Below are positions 38,216 through 45,860 of a stretch of DNA of 64,000 nucleotides, in pieces (the stretch's first letter is position 1; every line of letters begins with the position of its first letter). Source of the DNA: Bacteroidetes bacterium GWB2_32_14 (lineage in GTDB: Bacteria > Bacteroidota > Bacteroidia > Bacteroidales > UBA12077); NCBI GenBank assembly GCA_001768235.1, contig MENK01000033.1, positions 1-64,000 of the forward strand, read 5' to 3'. The notes beneath the pieces are model-generated. The model searched no databases, was not told the DNA's origin, and was given only the letters and a program-made list of their open reading frames with translations. Both the position numbers and the translations under genes were made by a program.

Positions 38216-39787
38216 ATGAACAATACTAAAAAATATGTTGCAGTAGTTGATGCAGGAACACAATCAATTCGAGCAGTTATTATCGATTTACATGGAAATA
38301 TTTGCGAAATTGAAAAAACAGAGATTGAACCTTATTTTTCTGATCAGCCGGGATATGCCGAACAAGATGCAGATTATTTATGGGATATGCTTTGCAAGAC
38401 TACTCAAAGATTGGTAAAGAAATCAAATATTGATATTTCACAAATAAAAGGGTTATCAATTACTTCTCAACGAGGAACAGTTGTTAACCTTGATAAAGAT
38501 GGAAAGCCATTACGCCCTGCAATTATTTGGCTCGATCAGCGCAAAGCGAGAATCGACAATTGGCCCAAAGGAATTGTAAAAAAAGGTTTGCAAATAATTA
38601 ATATGTACGAGTCTCTGGCTCATGCGATTAAAGATGGTGAATCCAACTGGATTCGACAAAATCAACCTGAAATATGGGAAAAAACACATAAATATGTTTT
38701 CCTTTCGGCATTTTTTAACTATCGTTTAGTTGGAAAATATATTGATTCTGTTGGTAGTACGGTGGGTTATATGCCGTTTGATTATAAAAAACATCAATGG
38801 TCAAAAAAAGGAGATGTTAATTCAAAGTTATTCCCTGTAGAACGTGATAAATTGGTTGATTTAGTTAAACCTTCGGAGTTGCTGGGAAATATTACAAAAT
38901 TAGCTTCGGAACAAACGGGATTTCCTGAAGGTTTACCTGTAATTGCTGCTGCAGCCGATAAAGCATGCGAGGTATTGGGTTCGGGTTGTTCAACACCCGA
39001 AATAGCATGTTTAAGTTATGGTACAACTGCAACCATTGAAACAGTTAATAATAAGTATGTTGAAGTAATTCCATTTTTTCCATCTTATCCGAGCGCTATC
39101 CCTGACCATTTCAATACTGAAGTAATGATTTACAGGGGATATTGGATGATTAAATGGTTTAAGAATGAATTTGGACATAAAGAAGTTGAATTATCAAAGC
39201 AATTAGGAAAATTACCTGAAGAGCTTTTTGATGAAATGATCGAAAAAATTACTCCTGGTTCTATGGGTCTAACTTTACAACCGTATTGGTCGCCAGGTGT
39301 AAAAATTCCCGGAATTGAAGCAAAAGGTGCAGTTATTGGCTTTGGCGATGTTCATACACGAGCTCATTTATATCGTTCTATACTTGAAGGACTTACTTAT
39401 GCTTTAAAGGATGGCGCTATTCGAACAGAGAATAAAACAGGTGTAAAAATTCAAAAACTTCGTGTGTCAGGAGGAGGTTCTCAAAGTAAAAATGCTTTAC
39501 AAATGACTGCTGATATTTTTGATATCCCTGTAGAAAAGCCACATACTTACGAAACATCAGCTCTTGGGGCTGCTATAAATTGTACTGTTGGGTTAAAACT
39601 TTATCCCGACTTTGATGCCGCAATTAAAAATATGTGTAGAGTCAGTGAAGTTTACTTACCTATGCCAGAAAACAGGGATATTTATAAAAAACTTTTTAAT
39701 AACGTTTATTTGAAAATGTATAAGCAGTTAAAACCCCTTTATTCTGAGATAAGAGAAATTACAAACTATCCCAAAAGAGAATACTAA
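38216..39787 (+). CDS. FGGY family carbohydrate kinase (glycerol/xylulose kinase-like)
   Basis: A 523-residue ASKHA-fold sugar kinase. The phosphate-1 loop is 'VAVVDAGTQSIRAVIIDLHG'; substrate and hinge blocks are 'ITSQRGTVVNLDKDGKPLRPAIIWLDQR', 'CLSYGTTATIETVN' and 'LRVSGGGSQSKNALQMTADIF'. The start at ATG 38216 is preferred to the TTG 9 nt earlier. 'ITSQR..V' and the GlpD/AGPS neighbours point to glycerol or dihydroxyacetone as substrate; a pentulose is possible. It is the third gene of the operon, 10 nt after the AGPS-like stop. It converges on yccF. Confidence 0.87.
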   Translation: MNNTKKYVAVVDAGTQSIRAVIIDLHGNICEIEKTEIEPYFSDQPGYAEQDADYLWDMLCKTTQRLVKKSNIDISQIKGLSITSQRGTVVNLDKDGKPLRPAIIWLDQRKARIDNWPKGIVKKGLQIINMYESLAHAIKDGESNWIRQNQPEIWEKTHKYVFLSAFFNYRLVGKYIDSVGSTVGYMPFDYKKHQWSKKGDVNSKLFPVERDKLVDLVKPSELLGNITKLASEQTGFPEGLPVIAAAADKACEVLGSGCSTPEIACLSYGTTATIETVNNKYVEVIPFFPSYPSAIPDHFNTEVMIYRGYWMIKWFKNEFGHKEVELSKQLGKLPEELFDEMIEKITPGSMGLTLQPYWSPGVKIPGIEAKGAVIGFGDVHTRAHLYRSILEGLTYALKDGAIRTENKTGVKIQKLRVSGGGSQSKNALQMTADIFDIPVEKPHTYETSALGAAINCTVGLKLYPDFDAAIKNMCRVSEVYLPMPENRDIYKKLFNNVYLKMYKQLKPLYSEIREITNYPKREY

Positions 39788-39797
39788 AAAATCCATG

Positions 39798-40175
39798 TCA
39801 TTTTTTATCTGTAATATCTCTTCCAAAAGGAGTAAGAGCTAAAGCAGCGAGTTTAAAATGCTGTAAGCCAAAGGGAATACCAATAATCGTTATCAGCAAA
39901 ACAATTCCAAAAATAAGATGCGATAAGGCAATCCATATACCGCCGACAAAAATCCACAGAATATTAAAAATAATATATAAACATCCTCCGGAGCGATTAC
40001 TTTGAACAGTTGTTTTCCCAAATGGCCATAATGCAAGTATTCCTAACTTAAATGTCTGAATTCCAAAAGGAATACCAATAATTGTCACGATTAAGATGAA
40101 ACTACTTATAAAATATTCGATAGCAATTATAATACCACCAAATACAAGCCAAATTATATTACCCAGGATATTCAT
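39798..40175 (-). CDS. YccF domain membrane protein
   Basis: A 125-residue inner-membrane protein made of two YccF repeats, each with a hydrophobic helix pair ending in similar loops: 'GIPFGIQTFKLGILALWPFGK' shortened here to its core, and 'GIPFGLQHFKLAALALTPFG'. The function of the family is unknown. It is co-transcribed with the symporter upstream (2-nt gap). Confidence 0.9.
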   Translation of the reverse strand: MNILGNIIWLVFGGIIIAIEYFISSFILIVTIIGIPFGIQTFKLGILALWPFGKTTVQSNRSGGCLYIIFNILWIFVGGIWIALSHLIFGIVLLITIIGIPFGLQHFKLAALALTPFGRDITDKK

Positions 40176-40177
40176 AT

Positions 40178-41398
40178 TTAATTTGTTTTATCATTTAAAA
40201 TTTCTCCTTCAGACTTAGCGATAATTACTGCACCACAAGAATCACTATAAACATTTACTGTAGTTCTGAACATATCAAGCAATGGATCAACGGCTAAAAT
40301 TAAGCCCACCCCTTCAAGAGGTAAACCTACAGCCGAAAGAATGATTGAAATCATTACCAGTCCTGCCATGGGTATTCCTGCTGCACCAATTGATGCTAAT
40401 AATGCTGTAAATACAACAATTGCTTGTTGTGCAATAGTTAATTCTACACCATAAGCCTGAGCAATAAATAGTGCTGCAACGCATTCATAAAGTGCTGTTC
40501 CATCCATGTTTACAGTCGCTCCAAGTGGAAGAGTGAAGCTTGTAATTTTATTTGAAACCCCGCTTTTAAATTCAACAGCATTCATTGTTAAGGGAAGTGT
40601 AGCGCTTGATGATGCTGTCGAAAATGCTGTAATCAAAGGGGTAAGCATGTTTTTTAAATGCCAGAATGGATTTACTCTTCCAAACGCTTTGACAAGTACA
40701 GGTAATGTAATCATGGCATGAATAAATAAACCAACTAAAACAGTTAACATATAAATACCCATTCTGCCTGCAAATTCTGTTATCGAAGGGGCCTCTGAAA
40801 TAGCCTTTGAAACAATTCCTAAAATTCCAATTGGTGTAAACTTGATAACAAACATGGTTATTTTCATCATTACTTCAAAGAAAGAATTGAATAAATCAGT
40901 CATAAAAACTGATGATTTTTTACTCGTTTGCGTAATAAAAAAACCAAATAGAAGAGCAAAAAATATTATAGGCAACATGTCACCATTAGAAAAAGCTTCA
41001 AAAATATTTGTAGGTATTATTTTAATTAACGTTCCACCAAATGAATCCTGCATCAAATCTAGCCCATCAACTTTTTTTATTAAACCGAGATCTGCATTAA
41101 CCCCGGGTTTGAATTGATTTACTAAGAATAACCCGGTTAAAATGGCTAATAAACTGGTTGTTGTGTAATAAAACATTGTTTTTAAGCCAAGTCTTCCAAA
41201 ATTACGGGCATTTCCAATATTTGCTATTCCTGAAATGATTGAAGTTAATACCAAAGGTATGATTATCATTCTTAAACCACGAAGAAATAAAACACCCATC
41301 CACGATATATAAGGTACATATTCCTTTAAAAATACTCCGAATAGAATGCCTGTAATCAATCCAATTAAGACCTGCCAATGGAATGCAATCTTTTTCAT
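40178..41398 (-). CDS. Dicarboxylate/amino acid:cation symporter (DAACS family)
   Basis: A 406-residue transporter of the GltP/DctA type with eight transmembrane helices and two re-entrant loops. Hairpin 1 has the serine-rich 'STASSSATLPLTM'; helix 7 has 'GATVNMDGTALYE'; hairpin 2 follows at 'ASIGAAGIPMAG'; helix 8 has 'DPLLDMFRTTVNVYSDSCGA'. It imports glutamate, aspartate or C4-dicarboxylates with Na+ or H+. It is the first gene of an operon with yccF. Upstream lies a 1.2-kb gap with palindromic sites of the TTACAnnTGTAA type. Confidence 0.95.
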   Translation of the reverse strand: MKKIAFHWQVLIGLITGILFGVFLKEYVPYISWMGVLFLRGLRMIIIPLVLTSIISGIANIGNARNFGRLGLKTMFYYTTTSLLAILTGLFLVNQFKPGVNADLGLIKKVDGLDLMQDSFGGTLIKIIPTNIFEAFSNGDMLPIIFFALLFGFFITQTSKKSSVFMTDLFNSFFEVMMKITMFVIKFTPIGILGIVSKAISEAPSITEFAGRMGIYMLTVLVGLFIHAMITLPVLVKAFGRVNPFWHLKNMLTPLITAFSTASSSATLPLTMNAVEFKSGVSNKITSFTLPLGATVNMDGTALYECVAALFIAQAYGVELTIAQQAIVVFTALLASIGAAGIPMAGLVMISIILSAVGLPLEGVGLILAVDPLLDMFRTTVNVYSDSCGAVIIAKSEGEILNDKTN

Positions 41399-41613
41399 AT
41401 AAATTTGACTTTAAATTTCATAAATTTAATAAAACGATTATTGATTTAGAATATAAAATAGGTGATAAGTTTAATATTTATTTCTTCTCAGGAATAAATT
41501 ATTTCAAGCCATATTTAAACTCCGAAATGAATATTCGATTCTCATGAACATAAATTCTAAAATAAAATTTCATATAATTAATTCAACACCATTGCATAAA
41601 TACAAATTCAAGG

Positions 41614-41684
41614 TTACATATGTGAATTATACTTACGTACACAAATGTAAACAACTAAAACTATCCAACATATTACATAAGTAA
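41614..41684. promoter_or_regulatory. Cluster of TTACAnnTGTAA-like sites upstream of the symporter
   Basis: TTACATATGTGA (41614-41625), an ACAAATGTAA half-site (41641-41650) and TTACATAAGTAA (41673-41684) resemble the perfect palindromes at 42524-42592. They lie 216-286 nt upstream of the symporter start. A shared regulator is inferred. Confidence 0.4.
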
Positions 41685-42224
41685 TTAAACTTCATACATT
41701 ATTTTGTTTACAAATACAATCACTTACGGCATGCAACCGAATGAATATTCTATAAAATTATAATATTCATTATATCAGTATATTATAATCATTAAATGAA
41801 GTAATATACTAATAAAACAACCTAAAATAAAAATAAGTAATCAAAATTTTAATAAAAAGACATATTAACTAACTAATATTCATTAATTTAAAAATATATA
41901 TTAAAGTAAATGATTAAGTTGATCGGGGCTTATCAGAACAATTGCATTACAAAATCAATATTTACCATTTTGTAAATACTTATAAATAAATGGTTTAATA
42001 AATATCAATAATATACACTATTCTATTTCTGATAAATAAGAATTATAAAAGTTAAAACAATTTGTTTGTATTGATTTACACTAGGAATCAGCCTTAATAT
42101 TGTATTTAGACAGCAATAATACGCCTAATCACTTTTAAAAACCTAATAAGTTCAATATTAATGATTTCCAATCTTATTTTTTACGTAAAAGGATCGGTTT
42201 TAGATGGTATTAAATGATATTTTA

Positions 42225-42472
42225 ACATTGGTGTCCGGTTTACTAAACCTTGTAATATGAATAATATTAAACCTTTTCTTGGATTTTACCACCAAGATGT
42301 TTCATTTTAATTAATTCTACAAAGATTTTACCCGGCCAGCGGCAGGCTGCTATGCAGTATTTACGCCAGCAACGTAGTTACTACATCTTCGTAGATAAAT
42401 ATATTATGAAATTAGCGAAGCAACTTAGTTGCGACATTTTCATTGGTTACAATTTTTACCGGACAAAAGTGA
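42225..42472. repeat. MITE-like element B, related ends to element A
   Basis: The right end TTTTACCGGACAAAAGTGA (42454-42472) matches the right end of element A (21383-21401) at 18 of 19 positions. The left end carries the inverted core TGTCCGGT (42232-42239). The 11-bp direct repeat TGATATTTTAA occurs at 42215-42225 and 42470-42480, overlapping the ends. It contains GTAG-TTA-CTAC (42374-42384) and GCAAC-TTA-GTTGC (42420-42432) hairpins. The length, 248 bp, is almost the same as element A (249 bp), but the interiors differ. Confidence 0.45.
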
Positions 42473-42523
42473 TATTTTAATGTAGTTTCGAGTAATTTAA
42501 ATTCTAAACACATCTTAATTAAA

Positions 42524-42592
42524 TTACATATGTAAATTCATGAAAACCAAATAAAGTTACACTTGTAAAATAAATTATATTTACATTTGTAA
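42524..42592 (+). promoter_or_regulatory. Three perfect TTACAnnTGTAA operators before the XRE regulator
   Basis: Perfect 12-bp palindromes TTACATATGTAA (42524-42535), TTACACTTGTAA (42557-42568) and TTACATTTGTAA (42581-42592), the last ending 16 nt before the regulator's ATG. Their position suggests negative autoregulation by the XRE protein. Confidence 0.6.
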
Positions 42593-42608
42593 TTATTTAG
42601 TCGTTGGC

Positions 42609-43022
42609 ATGAAAAACAGAATAATCCAATTTTTAAAAGAAAATGACTTAACGTCAACCCGGTTTGCTGATGTTATTGGTGTTCAAAGATCAAGCATATC
42701 GCATATATTATCCGGAAGAAATAAACCAAGCTTTGATTTTATTGAAAAGATGCTTATTGCCTATCCCGATATTAATGCCCAATGGCTCATTACAGGAAAA
42801 GGAAATATGAGTAATAATCAACCTGATTTATTTAGCCAAAATCAAAATAATACAGCAAAAATTCCCCCGCGAGAATCGGTTATTCAAACTTTTGCAAATA
42901 ACCATAATCATATAACTCAGCCTGAACAAGAAATAAATGAAAAGGATGATTCACCCCGGAAAATTGAACGAATTGTAATTTTTTATACAGATTCTTCTTT
43001 TAAAGAATATAAACCACAATAA
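42609..43022 (+). CDS. XRE/C1-like helix-turn-helix regulator
   Basis: A 137-residue regulator. The N-terminal Cro/C1-type HTH is 'IIQFLKENDLTSTRFADVIGVQRSSISHILSGRNKPSFDFIEKML' (residues 4-48); 'INAQWLITGKGNM' closes the domain. A polar linker of about 55 residues follows and a short conserved-looking tail, 'KIERIVIFYTDSSFKEYKP', of a kind seen in a Bacteroidota HTH family. It probably binds the three palindromes upstream of its own start. pyrD begins 38 nt later from its own promoter. Confidence 0.85.
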   Translation: MKNRIIQFLKENDLTSTRFADVIGVQRSSISHILSGRNKPSFDFIEKMLIAYPDINAQWLITGKGNMSNNQPDLFSQNQNNTAKIPPRESVIQTFANNHNHITQPEQEINEKDDSPRKIERIVIFYTDSSFKEYKPQ

Positions 43023-43040
43023 AAATTTATTTTTCTGTAC

Positions 43041-43048
43041 TATCTTTG
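43041..43048 (+). promoter_or_regulatory. -7 box for pyrD
   Basis: TATCTTTG is an exact TAnnTTTG match that ends 12 nt before the ATG at 43061. It implies a very short leader and excludes the TTG at 43046 as start. Confidence 0.6.
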
Positions 43049-43060
43049 CCAGAAAATTAT

Positions 43061-44098
43061 ATGTATAAAATTATTATCCGCCCACTATTATTCTTCTTTC
43101 CACCTGAAACAATTCATAGTTTAATTGTAAACTTTTTAAAAATAGGATTTAAAATTCCTGGTGTAGAATATATTGTAAGAAAGTCTTTTACAATAAATAA
43201 TAATCGATTAAAAACACAATTTTTAGGAATGGAATTTAAGAATCCTGTTGGTTTTGCAGCAGGTTTTGATAAAAACGCAGAGATTTATAATCAATTTTCT
43301 AGTTTTGGCTTTTCTTTTATTGAAATAGGTACAGTTACTCCCAAACCACAACCAGGTAATCCAAAACCCAGATCATTCAGAATACCAAAAGATAACGGGC
43401 TGATAAATAGAATGGGATTTAATAATAAAGGTGTTGAATGTGCCGTAAACCAATTAAAAAATAAAAAGCATAAGACAATTATAGGAGGAAATATTGGTAA
43501 AAATACCAATACTGCAAATGATAATGCAATTGATGATTATGTTATTTGCTTCGAAAAATTATATGAATATGTTGATTATTTTGTAGTTAACTTAAGCTGT
43601 CCTAATATTAAAGATTTACATAAATTACAGGGTAAAGATTCAACAATAACTATACTAAATAAACTTACAGCAATACGCAATACAAAAGCATTATTTAAAC
43701 CAATTTTATTGAAAATATCTCCTGACTTAACCAACGATCAGCTTGATGATATTATTGAAACTTTTAAAATCACAAGAATTGATGGTATTGTTGCAACGAA
43801 TACAACAATCTCGAGAGAAGGCTTAATTACTGATAAACAAACAATTGATAAAATTGCAAACGGGGGATTAAGTGGTAAACCTTTGGCCAAGCGATCAACA
43901 GAAATTATTCGGTATTTAAATGAAAAATCTGCAGGTTCAATTCCAATCATTGGGGTAGGCGGAATTATGAGTGTAGATGACGCATTAGAGAAAATTAAAG
44001 CAGGAGCAACCTTAATTCAGGTATATACTGGTTTTATATATGAAGGACCGGGGTTTGTAAAAAAAATAAATAGGGAAATTCTTAAAATAAGGAGCTAA
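43061..44098 (+). CDS. pyrD: Dihydroorotate dehydrogenase (quinone, class 2)
   Basis: A 345-residue FMN enzyme oxidising dihydroorotate to orotate in pyrimidine synthesis, linked to quinone at the inner membrane. The N-terminal amphipathic segment (1-40) is typical of class 2. Landmarks are 'KNPVGFAAGFDKNAE', 'GTVTPKPQPGNPKPR', 'NRMGFNN', catalytic-Ser region 'YFVVNLSCPN' and the FMN-phosphate site 'GVGGIMSVDDA'. The start at ATG 43061 gives the family-typical N terminus. It is followed by a strong bidirectional terminator. Confidence 0.96.
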   Translation: MYKIIIRPLLFFFPPETIHSLIVNFLKIGFKIPGVEYIVRKSFTINNNRLKTQFLGMEFKNPVGFAAGFDKNAEIYNQFSSFGFSFIEIGTVTPKPQPGNPKPRSFRIPKDNGLINRMGFNNKGVECAVNQLKNKKHKTIIGGNIGKNTNTANDNAIDDYVICFEKLYEYVDYFVVNLSCPNIKDLHKLQGKDSTITILNKLTAIRNTKALFKPILLKISPDLTNDQLDDIIETFKITRIDGIVATNTTISREGLITDKQTIDKIANGGLSGKPLAKRSTEIIRYLNEKSAGSIPIIGVGGIMSVDDALEKIKAGATLIQVYTGFIYEGPGFVKKINREILKIRS

Positions 44099-44102
44099 AA
44101 CT

Positions 44103-44132
44103 AAAAAACCGGAAGAATTTTTCCGGTTTTTT
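44103..44132. terminator. Bidirectional terminator for pyrD and tRNA-Lys
   Basis: A perfect 12-bp stem AAAAAACCGGAA (44103-44114) with TTCCGGTTTTTT (44121-44132). It lies between pyrD (+) and the tRNA-Lys gene (-) and suits both. Confidence 0.9.
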
Positions 44133-44134
44133 AG

Positions 44135-44207
44135 TGATCCAGCTGGGGCTCGAACCCAGGACCCCATCCTTAAAAGGGATGTGCTCTACCTGCTGAGCTA
44201 CTGAATC
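44135..44207 (-). tRNA. tRNA-Lys (UUU), copy 1
   Basis: A full cloverleaf on the minus strand. Acceptor arm GATTCAG/CTGGATC (one G-U pair), D-arm GCTC..GAGC, anticodon stem CATCC/GGATG with loop CTTTTAA, anticodon TTT (44172-44174), and T-arm CTGGG-TTCGAGC-CCCAG. The discriminator is A; CCA is not encoded. It is identical to the copy at 44452-44524. Confidence 0.96.
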
Positions 44208-44366
44208 CTTTTTAATTTCGCTTGCAAATGTAATATCTTAATTAGTATATCCAAAATAAATTTATATAAAATACCTTATCCTTTAAATTTATATTTTAAA
44301 GATAATAATAATGCTTTGTATTTCAATAATATAAACATGGATATATAAACTTTATTTAACATTTTT

Positions 44367-44414
44367 TTATAAAGTACAGATAACTTCAGATTTAAAGTTA
44401 TCTGTACTTTATAA
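44367..44414. repeat. Perfect 20-bp hairpin between the tRNA-Lys genes
   Basis: Arms 44367-44386 and 44395-44414 are exact inverted copies of 20 bp with an 8-nt loop, and the T/A-runs extend the symmetry outwards. It lies downstream of the terminator of tRNA-Lys copy 2 on the minus strand. It could be a second terminator or a structured noncoding transcript. Confidence 0.6.
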
Positions 44415-44416
44415 AA

Positions 44417-44441
44417 TAAAAAAACCTGACTTTTTATCAGG
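44417..44441 (-). terminator. Terminator of tRNA-Lys copy 2
   Basis: On the minus strand CCTGA (44441-44437) pairs with TCAGG (44429-44425) and is followed by a run of eight Ts. Confidence 0.75.
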
Positions 44442-44451
44442 CTCTTTTACG

Positions 44452-44524
44452 TGATCCAGCTGGGGCTCGAACCCAGGACCCCATCCTTAAAAGGGATGTG
44501 CTCTACCTGCTGAGCTACTGAATC
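44452..44524 (-). tRNA. tRNA-Lys (UUU), copy 2
   Basis: A 73-nt cloverleaf identical in sequence to copy 1, also with anticodon TTT. Both copies lie on the minus strand 244 bp apart. Each has its own downstream terminator. Confidence 0.96.
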
Positions 44525-44748
44525 AAATCGGATTGCAAAAATAATATCTTATTTTTTAAATCAAAAGTTTTTTTAATAAAATCAATTTTAAAAAACCTAA
44601 TCACCTGAAAATAAGTTTTATAATTTTTATATTCCTTTTTTCATTTTCTGGTTTTCTAAAAAATGAACAATATATCATGTATTAATTACATATTTTAATA
44701 GATTTGAATAATGAAATTCTATTAAAATATTCAATAATTAATCGTATT

Positions 44749-45156
44749 ATGTATTGTTCTGAAACAAAAATTCGTGTTAGGTATGGCGAAACAGATAAAA
44801 TGGGATACGTATATTATGGTGTGTATCCTTTATATTTTGAAGTGGGTAGAACAGAATTAATGAGGGAATTTAATTTTCCATACAGCAAAATTGAAGAAAT
44901 GGGTATTATGCTCCCTGTATTGTCTTTAGATATTAAATATTTTAAACCGGCTAAGTACGATGATTTACTTACTGTTAAAACCGTTTTAAAAGAGCTTCCG
45001 TTGGCCAGAATTACTTTTTATTACCAGATTTTTAATCAAAACAACGAACTCCTAAACGAAGGTACAACCACCCTGGTTTTTGTTGATGAAAAAACCCGTC
45101 GCCCCAGAAAAGCACCTGAAGATCTTTTAAAAAGCCTGGTTAAACACTTTTCATAA
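44749..45156 (+). CDS. Acyl-CoA thioesterase (YbgC/4HBT hotdog)
   Basis: A 135-residue hotdog-fold thioesterase. The 4-hydroxybenzoyl-CoA thioesterase signature is 'IRVRYGETDKMGYVYYGVYPLYFEVGRTELMRE', with the catalytic-Asp position in 'GETDKMGYVYYG'. It hydrolyses short acyl-CoAs; YbgC homologues associate with the Tol-Pal system. The start at ATG 44749 is preferred to the TTG at 44704, which adds 15 non-conserved residues. It is monocistronic. Confidence 0.9.
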   Translation: MYCSETKIRVRYGETDKMGYVYYGVYPLYFEVGRTELMREFNFPYSKIEEMGIMLPVLSLDIKYFKPAKYDDLLTVKTVLKELPLARITFYYQIFNQNNELLNEGTTTLVFVDEKTRRPRKAPEDLLKSLVKHFS

Positions 45157-45282
45157 AAAATCTTTTATGCATTTTTAATGTATTGTTATTTTTTTCTTGT
45201 AATGTTTTTATTTTTCATTCGTCTTGTTTTTGAATTAAGCTTAATTAATTATTATTCAATAACATTTTAAAAAGTAAAAATT

Positions 45283-45792
45283 ATGAAAAAAATAGTATTA
45301 ATATCGCTAATAGCATTGTTCCCGGTTATTTTAAACGCTCAGGACTTTGTAGATAACCTGATTCAAAAATACCAGGGTAAAAGTGGTTTTACAACCGTTC
45401 TGATTAACAAAAATCTTTTCGATATTGCCATTGCAATTGAAGATGATGAAGATCTTCAAAAAATGAAAAATATGATTGAAAACATCAGGATAATTGCAAT
45501 GGAAAGCGATTCAATTAAAAACGTTAATTTCTATAAAGAAATAATCTCTCAGGTTAATGTAAATTCGTACAAAGAGTTAATGAAAGTAAAAGAATCAGAC
45601 CAGGATGTAATATTCTATGCAAAGTATAACGATAATATAATAGAAGAATTATTGTTAATTGCAGGGGGAAATGATGACAATGCCGTGATTAGCATTAAAG
45701 GTAAAATCAATTTGAAAGATATGGCTCAGCTTTCAAAATCTGTAAAGATTTCGGGTTTTGAACATATGGATAAATTAAGTGATGTCGATTAG
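45283..45792 (+). CDS. DUF4252 protein 1 (exported)
   Basis: A 169-residue exported protein with a signal peptide (1-19, 'ILNAQ'). The mature part is a DUF4252 domain: 'LIQKYQGKSGFTTVLINKNLF' at the start, 'YKELMKVKESDQDVIFYAK' in the middle, and 'LLLIAGGNDDNAVISIKGKINLKDMAQLSKS' at the end. It is clearly paralogous to the proteins at 46961 and 47479. It has its own terminator before the sigma gene. The function of DUF4252 is unknown; placement beside an ECF sigma pair suggests an envelope-sensing role. Confidence 0.85.
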   Translation: MKKIVLISLIALFPVILNAQDFVDNLIQKYQGKSGFTTVLINKNLFDIAIAIEDDEDLQKMKNMIENIRIIAMESDSIKNVNFYKEIISQVNVNSYKELMKVKESDQDVIFYAKYNDNIIEELLLIAGGNDDNAVISIKGKINLKDMAQLSKSVKISGFEHMDKLSDVD

Positions 45793-45818
45793 AAAAGGGA
45801 GTAAAATCTCCCTTTTTT
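45793..45818 (+). terminator. Terminator of DUF4252 gene 1
   Basis: AAAAGGGAG (45793-45801) pairs with CTCCCTTTT (45808-45816), loop TAAAAT, T-run to 45818. It separates this gene from the sigma-factor unit that follows. Confidence 0.88.
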
Positions 45819-45860
45819 CTAAATTTATTTGTATTTTTCATTGGTCTGATTTTTAACTGA

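Larger units (their letters stand above)
41399..42608. other. 1.2-kb noncoding gap with operator-like sites and element B
   Basis: No credible ORF is present. It holds TTACAnnTGTAA-type sites at both ends (41614-41684 and 42524-42592), a MITE-like element (42225-42472), and otherwise very AT-rich sequence with repeated ATTATAATATTCATT-like strings. The gap separates the divergent symporter and XRE regulator genes. Confidence 0.6.

Noticed and set aside
44135-44524. tRNA-Lys pair as phage attachment site
   Set aside because: There is no integrase, no prophage genes and the two copies are complete genes; no partial att-like copy is seen.
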